This document shows positions 27,435 through 37,946 of a stretch of 42,678 nucleotides of DNA, in pieces; positions within the stretch are counted from its first letter, which is position 1, and each line of letters starts with the position of its first letter. The notes beneath the pieces are model-generated. The model searched no databases, was not told the DNA's origin, and was given only the letters and a program-made list of their open reading frames with translations. The stretch is taken from the NCBI RefSeq assembly GCF_002128405.1, contig NZ_NETJ01000012.1, positions 1 through 42,678 on the forward strand, in the 5' to 3' direction. Made by a program: the position numbers and the translations under genes. Source of the stretch: Gottfriedia solisilvae. GTDB taxonomy: Bacteria; Bacillota; Bacilli; Bacillales; Bacillaceae_G.

Positions 27435-28199
27435 ATGGGTTTATTTAAAAATACATTAGCTCGTGTTCTTGGAATTGGAGGAACGAGAATTGATACAAAG
27501 CTTGAAAAAACTGAATACCAAGCAGGTGAACGTGTAAAAGGTGAATTACATATAAAAGGCGGAAAAGTGAAACAAGAACTTGAATCTGTTTTCTTACATG
27601 TAATGACTGATTATGAAGTTGAGTCTAATGATAAAACTTACCATCAAAATGGTACATTACAAAAAGTAATCGTGTCTGTTGATCGAGTAATCAATGCGAG
27701 CGAAGAAGTTGTCATTCCTTTCTTCTTTACTCTTTCAGAGAATACACCAGTCTCACTACACAAATCTCATATATGGATTAAAACTCATTTAGAAATAGAT
27801 AAAGCAGTTGATCAATATGATGCGGATGGCATTCAAGTTATTCCTTCAATTGGATTAAAAACTGTTATCCAAGCACTTCAAGAAGAAGGGTTTGTCTTAA
27901 GAGAAAGTGAAAACAAGAAAAAGTTTGGTAAAATTATTCAGGAATTTGAATTTTATCCTATGAATGGTGAATTTAGAGGTAAATTAGACGAATTAGAAGT
28001 TAATTACTTAAGCTTCGATAAAACTGTAGACATCGTTCTTCAAGTGGATCGTAAAACAAAAGGATTAACAGGTTTATTTTCTGATTCATTAGGGACAGAT
28101 GAAATAAATGTAAGAATTTCATTCTCGAAAGACCAAATTACGGATAAACAATTTGTACGTAGCAGTCTGATGAATGCAATTAAAAGATACTGTAAATAA
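27435..28199 (+). CDS. spo0M: Spo0M, sporulation-control arrestin-like protein
   Basis: Arrestin-fold protein that affects sporulation and cell morphology in B. subtilis. It starts MGLFKNTLARVLGIGGTRIDTKLEKTEYQAGE, a typical Spo0M N-terminus, followed by two beta-sandwich halves (about residues 20-130 and 130-254). 254 residues (B. subtilis 258). The ATG at 27435 has GAGGGGG six bases upstream; a TTG at 27420 overlaps that site and is not the start. TATAAT sequences at 27399-27404 and 27413-27418 suggest a sigma-A type -10, but no clear -35 or sigma-H site was found. It is the only plus-strand gene between niaR and the hem region. Confidence 0.94.
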   Translation: MGLFKNTLARVLGIGGTRIDTKLEKTEYQAGERVKGELHIKGGKVKQELESVFLHVMTDYEVESNDKTYHQNGTLQKVIVSVDRVINASEEVVIPFFFTLSENTPVSLHKSHIWIKTHLEIDKAVDQYDADGIQVIPSIGLKTVIQALQEEGFVLRESENKKKFGKIIQEFEFYPMNGEFRGKLDELEVNYLSFDKTVDIVLQVDRKTKGLTGLFSDSLGTDEINVRISFSKDQITDKQFVRSSLMNAIKRYCK

Positions 28200-28236
28200 A
28201 AAGCAATTTATAAAATGTCATTAGAATGAATGATAG

Positions 28237-28277
28237 AAACTAAGCTGGTAGTCTGAATTGGACAACCAGCTTAGTTT
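28237..28277 (+). terminator. Terminator of spo0M
   Basis: AAACTAAGCTGGT (28237-28249) and ACCAGCTTAGTTT (28265-28277) form a 13-bp stem followed by T-rich sequence on the plus strand. It may also serve ysxE, whose stop is at 28333 on the other strand. Confidence 0.9.
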
Positions 28278-28332
28278 TTTTAGATTCTAGTGGTACGATA
28301 AAATATTCATCATGTCTTGTAACTAGATGCAC

Positions 28333-29361
28333 TCAATCTACTATCATTTTTGCTGCCTCAATATCCTCCTGGATTTTTGATATAAAAAATTCAATATTAT
28401 TCATATGCCAATAAGAATGTAATAACTCTTTTACTCGATCTTTTTCATTTAAATTTCCAGTCCGTTTTGTATAGGACATTATTTTTGTTGCAGTTTGAAC
28501 TGGATACGCCATATAACTCATAAATAATAGTTTTTCTTCTTCCCTCAATGAAAAGTTCTTTTCATACATTTTCAACCAATTATTTCGATCTGGCTGTTGA
28601 ATCGGATAGGTTTTAAATGAATTCTTATAGTAATTTGATAAATCTTGGATTGGCGTTGTTTCTTGAGCATTTTCTAAGTTAATAAATACTCCCTCGCCTC
28701 TCTCATTTACTAAGAAATGAGAAATCGAAAGACTACCATGATTCATCACAATTCTTGTATTTTCTGTTTCCTTCATTTTTTTATACCATTCTCCTAATTG
28801 ATCACTAGCAAATTGATGAGCACTTAATATTTTATGAAAATAAGTACAATAACTTAATTCATATGGTGACATATACCAATTACCTTCAGCTGCTTCAATA
28901 AAATTTTCTAAAACTTCTTTTTCTTTACTCCATCTCTTAGTTAATGTATCGTAATGATTTTGCAATTGGTCTTTATCAACTTTCTTTTCTTTTTGTGTCC
29001 GGTTATGCATCTTCCCTAATGATGTAAACATCCTTTGAAAGTGTAAATTTTCATCAGATCTTGAATCTACGTTTTCAATCCATGGCATTAGATAGTAATG
29101 CTTTGTGTTATATTCAACAACATAGTCGCCATTTTGTGTATGATAAATTGGAACGACATTGCGAAAACCTCGATCTTGTAAGGAACGAACATTTTCAACT
29201 AAATTATTACGATAGATTCTACTCGGATTCGCTTCTTTTAAAGCAAATACCCCTTGGTTTGTATAAACTTTCACTACTTTTCCAACAGTTTCAAAGTAAT
29301 TTGGTATTATATGATATTGTGCTAAAATGACGCTTATTTCATCTTTAGGCTTAGTATACAA
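28333..29361 (-). CDS. ysxE: YsxE, CotS-family spore coat protein
   Basis: Kinase-fold spore coat protein of the CotS/YutH group, 342 residues (B. subtilis 339). The N-terminal lobe has VKVYTNQGVFALKEANPSR. The region NHGSLSISHFLVNERGEGVFINLENA corresponds to the catalytic and metal-binding loops of aminoglycoside-kinase-like folds, but the catalytic Asp is replaced by Ser (HGSLSISH for HGDLxxxN), so kinase activity is unlikely. The start is TTG, with GAGAGTGA upstream. It follows spoVID as in B. subtilis, with a hairpin in the gap. Confidence 0.9.
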   Translation of the reverse strand: MYTKPKDEISVILAQYHIIPNYFETVGKVVKVYTNQGVFALKEANPSRIYRNNLVENVRSLQDRGFRNVVPIYHTQNGDYVVEYNTKHYYLMPWIENVDSRSDENLHFQRMFTSLGKMHNRTQKEKKVDKDQLQNHYDTLTKRWSKEKEVLENFIEAAEGNWYMSPYELSYCTYFHKILSAHQFASDQLGEWYKKMKETENTRIVMNHGSLSISHFLVNERGEGVFINLENAQETTPIQDLSNYYKNSFKTYPIQQPDRNNWLKMYEKNFSLREEEKLLFMSYMAYPVQTATKIMSYTKRTGNLNEKDRVKELLHSYWHMNNIEFFISKIQEDIEAAKMIVD

Positions 29362-29393
29362 TGTGCGTCACTCTCACTTTCTAAATGAGTAAA

Positions 29394-29435
29394 AGCCTTG
29401 TATTAGTAGACAAGTATCTAAACTAATACAAAGCT
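29394..29435 (-). terminator. Hairpin between spoVID and ysxE
   Basis: TTGTATTAGT (29398-29407) and ACTAATACAA (29422-29431) pair perfectly, extended by AGC/GCT past one mismatch. On the minus strand it is followed by TTTTAC, a weak T-run. It may lower ysxE expression relative to spoVID. Confidence 0.6.
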
Positions 29436-29447
29436 CATTCTATATTA

Positions 29448-31220
29448 TTATTGTTTTATAGCTGTAACAGGAATGTATATAATTTGACCCTCTGATAAAA
29501 ATTCATCATTTAAATTGTTCACTCTATTTAGCTGTTGAGTTTGCAAATTATATTTTTTAGCTACCGTTTCAATCGTGTCACCATTTTGTGCTAAATATAG
29601 CTTCATTTTTGTATATGACTCTTCTTTACCCTCACCCGTGAATAAACTTGAGAGCAGATTGTCAGATTTCACACTTCTAGCCTCTTTAGCTTCTTCTTGT
29701 GCATTTGAAACCTCGTTAGGATCATCTCCTGAGACTTCATTTAAAGCTTCACCTGCTACTTGGGCTTGATAATATTCTGCATAGTATGGTGGAGTTTGAC
29801 GTACATCATTTGCATTCAGATTTGCAGGATTAACCTGCGTATATGGATTTTGATATTGTGGTTGCTGGTTATAAGTAAAAGGCGCTTGTTGATATTGATT
29901 ATTTGCAAAAGGCTGGTAGCTTTGCTCAACTGCACGTCTATACTGTTCTTCATAGCTTTGAATATCATTTTGTACATTAAAAGGATTTTGTTGCTGCGTA
30001 TTGTATGCATTATACGAACTGTTTTGTTGTGCAGCAAAATCATTATTTAGAAAACTTGGTTTCTGAACTGCTTCATTATTTAAAAAGCTTTGTTGCTGAG
30101 TTGTAAATTCATTATTTAAAAAGCTTTGTCTTGGATTCACTTCATTGTTCAGAAAGCTAGGTTGAAGAGTAAATTCACTAGTAGCTTCATTTTGTTTAGT
30201 TTCGTATACATCGTGTTCTCTTGTTTCTTGAAATACTACTTGATCTACATTGCTTTCCTGGCTAGCAAGATTGACTTCTTCATTTTCATAGCTTTCTTCT
30301 AATTCACCATATACATCTTCATTCTCATAGTTCACTTCAGCTTCTCTATATACTTCCTCATATTGCTCCTCATATTGTTCCTCATATTGTTCCTCTACGT
30401 TTTCAACCGCCTGTGTTTCAAACGTAATGTTTTCCTCTTGTTGATCTGCTTGATAAGCCTCTTGATCATCTTGGTTTTCTACTGTCTCGGTAGACTGTGT
30501 TTGGAAAACCTCAAGATATGTTGGTTGTCTTGGAAATGTTGGATCTTCTTCCTGTTGATTGTCATTTTCCAACGACTGGATCCAATCACTACCATATAAA
30601 TCTTCTTTATCATTTACTTCAGTTGAAACAGGTTGTTGGTTAAAAAATTGGAATTGTTCTTCAAACTCTCTATCTTCTTGCTGTTCTTCTGCTTCAGCCT
30701 CATTACTACTACGATAGTCATTACTATAATTATAATGATTATACTGATTTTGTTCTCTCTGCTCCTGATAATACTCAACAGCACGGTTATCATGAAGTCC
30801 AGAAATACATAAATCAGCAGCAATTTGTATGCAGCCTCTTTCTGTTAATTGATAATCAAATGTCTCAACTGAAACGCAAAGATTTTCTAAATCAGTAATT
30901 CGCGTTAATGGAATTGAAATATCTACCGGAAATTGATGGCGTAATTCACAGCTTCCATCGTCTAGCGATCTTACGTCCTCTACTAGTCTTGAAGGTGCTA
31001 ATTCTCTTAATGAGAAGTAATCACCTTGCGTCACCTGATCAGGCGTATAATTACCTTCTAAGGTTAAGACACCCTTCACTTGAACATATTCATCGAATTG
31101 CTGTATAGTAATGTCTGGATTTAGCGAGAGTGACCTTACCTCTTTAACTTCCTGTCCTTTTTGGAACCAGACAGTTTCTTTCAATGAAAAACGAATATTT
31201 GTTTGATTTTCTGAAGACAC
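29448..31220 (-). CDS. spoVID: SpoVID, spore coat encasement protein
   Basis: Mother-cell protein that drives spore encasement and binds SpoIVA and SafA. Residues 1-150 are the conserved N-terminal domain (IRFSLKETVWFQKGQEV). Residues 155-520 are a long acidic Glu/Gln/Asn-rich linker with two repeats: EEQYE (about 274-288) and SFLNNE-type units (about 352-395). A C-terminal LysM domain (about 540-590, LAQNGDTIETVAKKYNL) ends the protein. 590 residues (B. subtilis 575). GTG start with AGGAGG upstream. A candidate sigma-E promoter precedes it. Confidence 0.96.
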   Translation of the reverse strand: MSSENQTNIRFSLKETVWFQKGQEVKEVRSLSLNPDITIQQFDEYVQVKGVLTLEGNYTPDQVTQGDYFSLRELAPSRLVEDVRSLDDGSCELRHQFPVDISIPLTRITDLENLCVSVETFDYQLTERGCIQIAADLCISGLHDNRAVEYYQEQREQNQYNHYNYSNDYRSSNEAEAEEQQEDREFEEQFQFFNQQPVSTEVNDKEDLYGSDWIQSLENDNQQEEDPTFPRQPTYLEVFQTQSTETVENQDDQEAYQADQQEENITFETQAVENVEEQYEEQYEEQYEEVYREAEVNYENEDVYGELEESYENEEVNLASQESNVDQVVFQETREHDVYETKQNEATSEFTLQPSFLNNEVNPRQSFLNNEFTTQQQSFLNNEAVQKPSFLNNDFAAQQNSSYNAYNTQQQNPFNVQNDIQSYEEQYRRAVEQSYQPFANNQYQQAPFTYNQQPQYQNPYTQVNPANLNANDVRQTPPYYAEYYQAQVAGEALNEVSGDDPNEVSNAQEEAKEARSVKSDNLLSSLFTGEGKEESYTKMKLYLAQNGDTIETVAKKYNLQTQQLNRVNNLNDEFLSEGQIIYIPVTAIKQ

Positions 31221-31265
31221 GTTAATGTCCTCCTCTCATCGTCCATTTTGGTCTATGACAATACA

Positions 31266-31294
31266 TCTTTATGAGAGGAAAGAAAAAATTATGA
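31266..31294 (-). promoter_or_regulatory. Candidate sigma-E promoter of spoVID
   Basis: TCATAAT (31288-31294) and CATAAAGA (31266-31273) are 14 bases apart on the minus strand. The -35 is a good match but the -10 is weaker than at safA. spoVID is sigma-E dependent in B. subtilis. Confidence 0.45.
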
Positions 31295-31465
31295 AAAAAA
31301 GATTCATATTTTGTACAAAAAATGAAACTTTATGTTCCTATCACACAGTATTTAAATGATTCAAAGCAAAACTTTTCTTATCAAATTAATTCTTAAATTT
31401 AATTGTAACTAATTTTCACATAGATGATCTTTGTTCATTGAAAGTGTAGTGCTGCAAAATCCCAT

Positions 31466-31498
31466 GAAAAAATCCCATACATTTACATTGTATGGGAT
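31466..31498 (-). terminator. Terminator of the hemAXCDBL operon
   Basis: ATCCCATACA (31472-31481) and TGTATGGGAT (31489-31498) form a 10-bp stem with a 7-base loop, followed by T6 on the minus strand, 10 bases after the hemL stop. Confidence 0.9.
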
Positions 31499-31507
31499 CT
31501 ATTTCTA

Positions 31508-32797
31508 TTAATTATTTAATTGAGAAAATGCATATTCTGCAGCTGCAATTGTTTTTTGAATATCCTCATCAGTATGTGAAGTAGATAAGAATAATCCTTC
31601 AAATTGTGAAGGTGGTAAGAACACACCTTGTTCAGCCATTAGTTGATAATATTTTGCAAACATTTCTAAATTAGATGTTTTTGCAGCTTCATAATTTTCA
31701 ACTTTTTCATTCGTAAAGAAGAATCCAACCATTGAACCTGCACGGTTGATACAATGTGGAATATTGTATTTTTCAGCCGCAGCTTTGTAACCAGCTTCTA
31801 ATAAGTCTGCTTTACGATTAAATTCATGATAATCTTCTTCAGTCAATTGACTTAATGTTTCAAAACCTGCTGTCATTGCTAGTGGGTTTCCTGAAAGTGT
31901 ACCTGCTTGATAAATTGGGCCACTTGGCGCAATTTGATTCATAATTTCAGCTTTACCACCATATGCACCAACAGGTAATCCACCACCAATTACTTTACCT
32001 AAGCAAGTAATATCAGGTGTAACACCAAAGTGACCTTGTGCACAGTTGTATCCTACACGGAAACCAGTCATAACTTCATCAAAAATTAATAATGTACCAT
32101 ATTGCGTAGTAATTTCACGTAGACCTTCTAAAAAGCCTTCAACTGGTGGTACTACTCCCATATTTCCTGCTACAGGTTCTACAATAATTGCTGCTAAATC
32201 ATCTCCAAATTGTTCAAATGCATAACGAACACTTTCAAGATCATTGTAAGGTACAGTAATTGTATTTGCTGCCACACCAGCTGGAACTCCAGGACTATCT
32301 GGTAATCCAAGTGTAGCAACACCTGAACCAGCTTTAATTAATAATGAATCACCATGCCCGTGATAGCATCCTTCAAACTTTAAAATTTTATTACGGCCAG
32401 TGAATCCACGTGCTAAACGTAATGCACTCATTGTCGCTTCAGTACCTGAGTTTACCATTCGAACAACCTCAATTGAAGGTACGCGATCAATAACAAGCTT
32501 TGCAAGTTCTGTTTCTTTTAAAGTTGGTGCACCAAAGCTAGTACCTGTTTCAGCTGTACGTTTTAATCCTTCAACTACTCGCTCATTAGAATGACCCAAA
32601 ATTAATGGTCCCCATGACAGTACATAGTCAATATATTCATTTCCATCAATATCATAAATCTTAGAGCCTTTTCCGTGGCTCATGAAAATTGGAGCCATAT
32701 TTACACTTTTAAATGCACGTACTGGACTGTTTACGCCACCTGGAAGAACTTGTTTTGCTTCTTCAAAAGCTTCAATAGATTTGTTATAAGATCTCAT
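31508..32797 (-). CDS. hemL: Glutamate-1-semialdehyde 2,1-aminomutase
   Basis: PLP enzyme forming 5-aminolevulinate from glutamate-1-semialdehyde, second step of the C5 haem pathway. Signatures are [35 protein letters not shown] and the PLP lysine in [17 protein letters not shown] (about residue 268). 429 residues (B. subtilis 430). It lies six bases after hemB and ends the operon. Confidence 0.97.
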   Translation of the reverse strand: MRSYNKSIEAFEEAKQVLPGGVNSPVRAFKSVNMAPIFMSHGKGSKIYDIDGNEYIDYVLSWGPLILGHSNERVVEGLKRTAETGTSFGAPTLKETELAKLVIDRVPSIEVVRMVNSGTEATMSALRLARGFTGRNKILKFEGCYHGHGDSLLIKAGSGVATLGLPDSPGVPAGVAANTITVPYNDLESVRYAFEQFGDDLAAIIVEPVAGNMGVVPPVEGFLEGLREITTQYGTLLIFDEVMTGFRVGYNCAQGHFGVTPDITCLGKVIGGGLPVGAYGGKAEIMNQIAPSGPIYQAGTLSGNPLAMTAGFETLSQLTEEDYHEFNRKADLLEAGYKAAAEKYNIPHCINRAGSMVGFFFTNEKVENYEAAKTSNLEMFAKYYQLMAEQGVFLPPSQFEGLFLSTSHTDEDIQKTIAAAEYAFSQLNN

Positions 32798-32803
32798 TTT
32801 CGA

Positions 32804-33790
32804 TTACTTCCCTTCAGACATCCATCTGCAAGCATCTTTTGCATGGTATGTCATAATCATATCTGCACCTGCACGTTTCATACTGATTAGTTTTTCCATT
32901 ACAATCTTTTCTTCTTCGACCCAACCATTTAAAGCAGCTGCTTTCACCATTGCATATTCCCCACTTACATTATAAGCAACAATTGGTTGGTGATAATTAT
33001 TACGAATATCACGAATGATATCTAAATAAGACAGAGCAGGTTTAATAATTAAAAAGTCTGCGCCTTCAACTGTATCAGATTCTGCTTCACGGAACGCTTC
33101 TAAACGATTAGCCGGATCCATTTGGTATGCTTTGCGATCTCCTTGACCTGGTGCACTTTGAGCTGCTTCACGGAATGGCCCATAAAATGCAGATGCATAT
33201 TTAACTGCATAAGACATAATTGGAGTATTTTCAAATCCTGCCTCATCTAAAGCATGTCGGATTGTCGCAACGAATCCATCCATCATATTTGAAGGAGCAA
33301 TAATATCTGCGCCAGCTTTTGCTTGGCTTACAGCCGTTTTTGCTAAAAGTATTAAAGACTCGTCATTGTTAACATATCCGTCCTCTAATACGCCACAGTG
33401 TCCATGATCTGTATATTCACATAAACAAGTATCAGCAATTACAACCATTTCGGGATATTGTTCTTTAGTTTGTGTAATAGCTTTTTGTACAATACCAGTA
33501 GCACAGTAAGCTTCAGAACCTACCGCATCCTTCACATCAGGAATACCAAAGAAAATGACAGAACGAATACCTAAAGATGCGATTTCGTCCATTTCCTTCT
33601 TTAATTCATCTAATGAAAATTGGAATACACCTGGCATTGAATTAATAGGATTTTTAATTCCTTTGCCTTCAACGACAAACAGTGGATAAATAAAGTCTTC
33701 TTTATGTAAATGTGTCTCTCTCACCATTGAACGTAATGCTGGTGTTTTTCGTAAACGACGATGGCGATCAAATGGAATTGAATAATTCAT
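32804..33790 (-). CDS. hemB: Delta-aminolevulinic acid dehydratase (porphobilinogen synthase)
   Basis: Condenses two 5-aminolevulinates to porphobilinogen. The zinc cysteines are in [16 protein letters not shown] (about residues 118-133), and the Schiff-base lysines in [16 protein letters not shown] and [12 protein letters not shown]. 328 residues (B. subtilis 324). AAGGAG precedes the ATG. It lies 30 bp after hemD. Confidence 0.97.
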   Translation of the reverse strand: MNYSIPFDRHRRLRKTPALRSMVRETHLHKEDFIYPLFVVEGKGIKNPINSMPGVFQFSLDELKKEMDEIASLGIRSVIFFGIPDVKDAVGSEAYCATGIVQKAITQTKEQYPEMVVIADTCLCEYTDHGHCGVLEDGYVNNDESLILLAKTAVSQAKAGADIIAPSNMMDGFVATIRHALDEAGFENTPIMSYAVKYASAFYGPFREAAQSAPGQGDRKAYQMDPANRLEAFREAESDTVEGADFLIIKPALSYLDIIRDIRNNYHQPIVAYNVSGEYAMVKAAALNGWVEEEKIVMEKLISMKRAGADMIMTYHAKDACRWMSEGK

Positions 33791-33820
33791 TATTTTTCTC
33801 CTTCTTTACAAAGAATAACG

Positions 33821-34588
33821 TTATCTCGAAACGTCTTCTGCTATTTTTTGGATTAATGAGTCAATCGTAAATTTACTAGGAACTAAAATATGTTTTAACC
33901 CACTTTGACTAGCTTCTAATGCAGTAACATCACCAATACATGCAATACTAACGTGCTCTAGTTCTTTCAAGTCAATCGTTTCGTCTATTAAATAACAAAA
34001 TTGTTTTACACTAAACGGGTTTAAAAATGTAATGACATCTACCTTTTTCTGTAAAAGTAACGTAATAAGATCATCTTTCACATTTGTATTTGGAATCGTT
34101 TCATATACAGTTAATAAAGTAACTTGATGTCCATTCTTTCCTAGTATGTTTGGAACAGTTTCACTAGCAAGTGACCCACGGATAAATAAAAATTTTGATT
34201 TATCCCCTACAATTGAACTTAACTCAGTTGCTAATGTTTTTCCAGTAAATTGACTTGGCATAAAAGTAACTTGAATGCCATGCTCTTCTAGGGTTTTTTT
34301 AGTTTTTTCTCCTACAGCGCCAATTTTTTTCTTATTTACTAACTCTATCAATTCTTTTGTACTATTTTGCACAAAGTAAATGACAGCGTTAACACTAGTA
34401 AACAAAAGCCAATCTGTTTCTTCTACTAATTTACAAAGCTTTTTGGGTAGAACTGAAATCTGTACAACTTTTTGAAGAGGTAAATTGATTGGACAACCAC
34501 CAAACTGCTGAATTAATTGATTTAATTCAGCTGCTTGATGTTCTGCCCTAGTTACCAAGATGTTCATTCCATTTAAGGAATTATTCAT
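33821..34588 (-). CDS. hemD: Uroporphyrinogen-III synthase
   Basis: Closes hydroxymethylbilane into uroporphyrinogen III. The 255 residues show the two-lobed HemD pattern: [17 protein letters not shown] at the start, [13 protein letters not shown], and [15 protein letters not shown] near the middle. Its sequence is weakly conserved, as usual. The start overlaps the hemC stop by eight bases, with AGAGG upstream, so the two are coupled. Confidence 0.94.
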   Translation of the reverse strand: MNNSLNGMNILVTRAEHQAAELNQLIQQFGGCPINLPLQKVVQISVLPKKLCKLVEETDWLLFTSVNAVIYFVQNSTKELIELVNKKKIGAVGEKTKKTLEEHGIQVTFMPSQFTGKTLATELSSIVGDKSKFLFIRGSLASETVPNILGKNGHQVTLLTVYETIPNTNVKDDLITLLLQKKVDVITFLNPFSVKQFCYLIDETIDLKELEHVSIACIGDVTALEASQSGLKHILVPSKFTIDSLIQKIAEDVSR

Positions 34589-35513
34589 CCGCTGCCTCTT
34601 TTACAGAATCAATAATCTCTTTTGCACCACGTTTAATTAATAGATTTGCAGCCTCTTCCCCAATTTCTATTGGGTTTGTTCCGACGACAGTTTCTTTTAA
34701 AATTGTAGTTCCGTCGGGTTTTGCAACTAATGCAGTTAATGAAATTTCATTCTGTTCATTCATTGTCGCAAATCCTGCTATTGGAACCTGGCAGCCACCT
34801 TCCATTTTATGAAGGAATGCACGCTCAGCTTCAACAGTTGTATATGTTAGTTCATCATTTAATCTATTTAATAGTTCACGTATTTCACTATCATTTTCAC
34901 GACATTCAATTGCTAGTGATCCTTGTCCAACTGCTGGAACACAAATTGTTTCATCAATATATTCATTAATACTTTCTTCAGCCCAACCCATTCTAGTTAG
35001 ACCAGCAGCCGCTAAAATAATAGCATCATATTCATTATCTCTTAATTTTTGAATACGTGTATCAATGTTTCCACGAATCCATTTGATTTCTAAATCAGGT
35101 CTTACAGCTTTAATTTGTGCACTTCTTCTTAAACTACTAGTGCCAACAATTGAACCAGGTGCAAGATCCATCAAGCCTTTTCCACTATTTGATAGAAGTG
35201 CATCCCTTGGATCGACACGTTTTGGTGTACAACCAATCATTAACCCTTCAGGTAAAATAGCTGGCATATCCTTCATACTATGTACAGCCAAATCGATTTC
35301 ATTCGTTAGCATTGCGTGCTCTATTTCTTTTACAAATAAACCTTTTCCACCAACCTTAGAAAGTGTAACATCAAGAATCACATCACCTTTTGTGACAATC
35401 TCTTTCAGCTCAAATTTATAATCTGGTGCTACTTCTTTTAGTTTTTCTACAAACCATTTTGTTTGTGTTAAAGCTAACTTACTTCTCCTTGTACCAACAA
35501 CTATTTTACGCAT
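34581..35513 (-). CDS. hemC: Porphobilinogen deaminase (hydroxymethylbilane synthase)
   Basis: Polymerises four porphobilinogens. The dipyrromethane-cofactor cysteine is in [12 protein letters not shown] (about residue 241). Other signatures are [31 protein letters not shown] and [12 protein letters not shown]. 310 residues (B. subtilis 314). AAGGAG precedes the ATG; 13 bp after hemX. Confidence 0.97.
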   Translation of the reverse strand: MRKIVVGTRRSKLALTQTKWFVEKLKEVAPDYKFELKEIVTKGDVILDVTLSKVGGKGLFVKEIEHAMLTNEIDLAVHSMKDMPAILPEGLMIGCTPKRVDPRDALLSNSGKGLMDLAPGSIVGTSSLRRSAQIKAVRPDLEIKWIRGNIDTRIQKLRDNEYDAIILAAAGLTRMGWAEESINEYIDETICVPAVGQGSLAIECRENDSEIRELLNRLNDELTYTTVEAERAFLHKMEGGCQVPIAGFATMNEQNEISLTALVAKPDGTTILKETVVGTNPIEIGEEAANLLIKRGAKEIIDSVKEAADE

Positions 35514-35526
35514 AGTTTACAGCTCC

Positions 35527-36360
35527 TTACGTACTCCATAAATGAAACGATGAATATAGATTTGAAACAACATAATTTCCGAACAATACTAAAAAGCAAC
35601 ATATGTTAAATAGGCAAAGGGATTTACCATATAAACGGTTGCTTACTTTTAAATAAATAAATGTACTAAACATGATTAATACAAAAAACGATCCAAGTAC
35701 CTTCATGTCATACCAGACAAATGAGTGTAATCTAAGACTGGCCCAAATCACACCTAGAAACAAGGAAGTAAACATTAGGGGGACACCAAATAGATTAAAT
35801 GTATTAACCATTTTTTCCAACTTACCTAAACTGCCTAATTTCTTTAAGTGATTAGACCACTTTTTCTTTTTTAATAAAAAGTATTGGAAGATGTACATCA
35901 CTGAGAAAATAAACGATAGCGTAAATGCACCATACGCTAAAAAAGCAAGTCCAATATGAACATATAGTAACTCCGATTTTAACTGATCAACAAGTGTAGC
36001 TGTTTTTCCAGCTTTCGGAATTAAAATGGACAATGAAAATACTAAAAATGAAACAACATTCGTAAAGAATACTAAATAATCAAGCTTAACAAGCCAGTTA
36101 ATAATCATTGATAAAGAAATGATGATCCAAACATATACATATAAACCTTCTCTAGAAGTAATGAAGGAAAATAAACTATATTGGCTGACTGAGTAAATCA
36201 TTAATACTGTAGAAAATCCCCAAACAATTGCTAACAAATAAAAGGCAACTCTACTGGCCAGTCTATTTGTATCAATAAAATCGATAAACGAAAAAACAAT
36301 ACTCCATGCAAACAATAGGATGATCAAGTGGTATACAAAACTACTTTCCAATAGCTCCAC
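35527..36360 (-). CDS. hemX: HemX, membrane protein of the hem operon (CcsA-like)
   Basis: Integral membrane protein of the CcsA/ResC-like cytochrome-assembly group, with about eight membrane segments over 277 residues (B. subtilis 276). In B. subtilis it lowers the amount of HemA. The last segments include FLAYGAFTLSFIFSVMYIF. The start is GTG, with AGGAG upstream, nine bases after the hemA stop. Confidence 0.93.
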   Translation of the reverse strand: MELLESSFVYHLIILLFAWSIVFSFIDFIDTNRLASRVAFYLLAIVWGFSTVLMIYSVSQYSLFSFITSREGLYVYVWIIISLSMIINWLVKLDYLVFFTNVVSFLVFSLSILIPKAGKTATLVDQLKSELLYVHIGLAFLAYGAFTLSFIFSVMYIFQYFLLKKKKWSNHLKKLGSLGKLEKMVNTFNLFGVPLMFTSLFLGVIWASLRLHSFVWYDMKVLGSFFVLIMFSTFIYLKVSNRLYGKSLCLFNICCFLVLFGNYVVSNLYSSFHLWST

Positions 36361-36369
36361 TATACACTC

Positions 36370-37722
36370 CTACAAATATCCCAGTTCTTGTTTTACACGT
36401 AAAGTATCTTTTTCTTTTGCAGTTTGCATGTGTTTTTCTTCATTCGATTCATTCAATAATTCATCTAAATTAAAGATTTCTTTAAATAAAGCAATTTGTG
36501 CTTCGGATTGTTTAGAAGAGCCCATCTCTTTCGCTTTCATAATCGGATCACGTAACAACTGGTTTACAATACTCTTCGTATGCTTTTGAATGACTTTTAA
36601 ATCTCTTTCAGATAAGTGTGGAAGTTTACGCTCTAAACTCGTCATCGTATCTGATTGAATGTCTAAAGCTTTTTCACGTAAAGCAGAAATAACTGGTACA
36701 ACGCCTAATAAAGATAACCATGATTGGAAATTATCAATTTCCTCTGTAATTGATTGTTTAATTTTTACTGCTTCTCTTTCACGTTCAGCTAAATTCTCGG
36801 CTACAATTCCTTGCAAATCATCGATATCATATAAAAATGCACTGCTTATATTATGAATAGAAGGTTCAATATCTCGTGGTACCGCAATATCTACTAAAAA
36901 TAATGGTTTACCTTTACGGGCTTTTTCAATACGTTGAACCATCTTTTCAGTTATGACATATTCTTTCGAACCAGTTGAGCTAATCACAATGTCCGCTTCT
37001 TTTAAAGAGTCCTCTAAAGATTCTAGACCTTTACCTACTCCATTAAATTGAGATGCAAGCTTAACTGCATTTTCAGTTGTACGATTAATAACTGTAACTT
37101 TGCCAACACCCTGCGAATAAAGGTTTTGCAAAGCAAGATTACTCATTTTACCTGCTCCAACAATTAAAACATTACATCCTTTTAAATTACTAAATATTTT
37201 CTTTGAAAGTTCTACTGCTGCATAGCTAACTGATACTGCATTTTCACCGATTCCAGTTTCAGAGTGAACTTTTTTTGCAAATGTAATTGCTTGCTTAAAT
37301 AATTGATTAAAAATCGTGCCTATCACATGATCTTCTTGTGCAAGTAAGTAACTATCTTTTACTTGTCCAAGAATTTGTGTTTCACCGATTACCATTGAAT
37401 CTAAACCACTTGAAACAGTAAACAAATGCTCAATCGCTTCATTACCTGTTTTAATGATTAAATATGGAGACAATTCTTCATCTTTTAAACCGAATTTTTG
37501 TAAAAGAAATCTCTTCATGTAATATTGTCCAGTGTGAATTTGATCAACGACTGCATAAATTTCTGTACGATTACAAGTTGACACGATAATGTTCTCTAAA
37601 ATGCTTTTCTCATTTTTTAATGAACACATTGCTTCAGCTAGTTCACTAGGTGCAAACGCTACTTTTTCACGTACTTCAATCGGGGCAGTTTTATAATTAA
37701 GTCCGATTGTAATAATGTGCAT
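36370..37722 (-). CDS. hemA: Glutamyl-tRNA reductase
   Basis: First enzyme of the C5 tetrapyrrole pathway, reducing glutamyl-tRNA with NADPH. The catalytic cysteine is in [13 protein letters not shown] (about residue 50), the N-terminus is [23 protein letters not shown], and the NADPH site reads [17 protein letters not shown]. 450 residues (B. subtilis 455). It heads hemAXCDBL, where all the genes are closely spaced or overlapping. The 224-bp upstream region carries two 11-bp direct repeats. Confidence 0.97.
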   Translation of the reverse strand: MHIITIGLNYKTAPIEVREKVAFAPSELAEAMCSLKNEKSILENIIVSTCNRTEIYAVVDQIHTGQYYMKRFLLQKFGLKDEELSPYLIIKTGNEAIEHLFTVSSGLDSMVIGETQILGQVKDSYLLAQEDHVIGTIFNQLFKQAITFAKKVHSETGIGENAVSVSYAAVELSKKIFSNLKGCNVLIVGAGKMSNLALQNLYSQGVGKVTVINRTTENAVKLASQFNGVGKGLESLEDSLKEADIVISSTGSKEYVITEKMVQRIEKARKGKPLFLVDIAVPRDIEPSIHNISSAFLYDIDDLQGIVAENLAEREREAVKIKQSITEEIDNFQSWLSLLGVVPVISALREKALDIQSDTMTSLERKLPHLSERDLKVIQKHTKSIVNQLLRDPIMKAKEMGSSKQSEAQIALFKEIFNLDELLNESNEEKHMQTAKEKDTLRVKQELGYL

Positions 37723-37860
37723 TCCCTTTAAGCCCCCCTATTTATCTTAAGAATGACGATTTATCTATATCAATTAGGTAAAATATGATAACTATGTTCT
37801 ACCTCAATATGCTATCATAAATGTTGTAATTTGTAGAATGATTAATCTTGAACATTTTAT

Positions 37861-37906
37861 GAATTATACACAAATTATACACAAATTCTATTATACAATA
37901 ATTTTT
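37861..37906 (-). promoter_or_regulatory. Candidate hemA promoter region with tandem TATAAT boxes
   Basis: AATTATACACA occurs twice in tandem (37862-37872 and 37873-37883), and on the minus strand each gives GTGTATAATT. A third TATAAT lies just upstream (37892-37897). Each could be a -10 for the hem operon, but none has a good -35, which suggests an activator or repressor site; no PerR box was recognised. Confidence 0.4.
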
Positions 37907-37946
37907 AAATAAAAGTGATTACAAAAAATGTTAAACAGGAGTTGCT

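Noticed and set aside
37861-37910. PerR box upstream of hemA
   Set aside because: I compared the AT-rich palindromes with the 7-1-7 consensus and none fits; only ATTAT-ACA-ATAAT symmetry was found.
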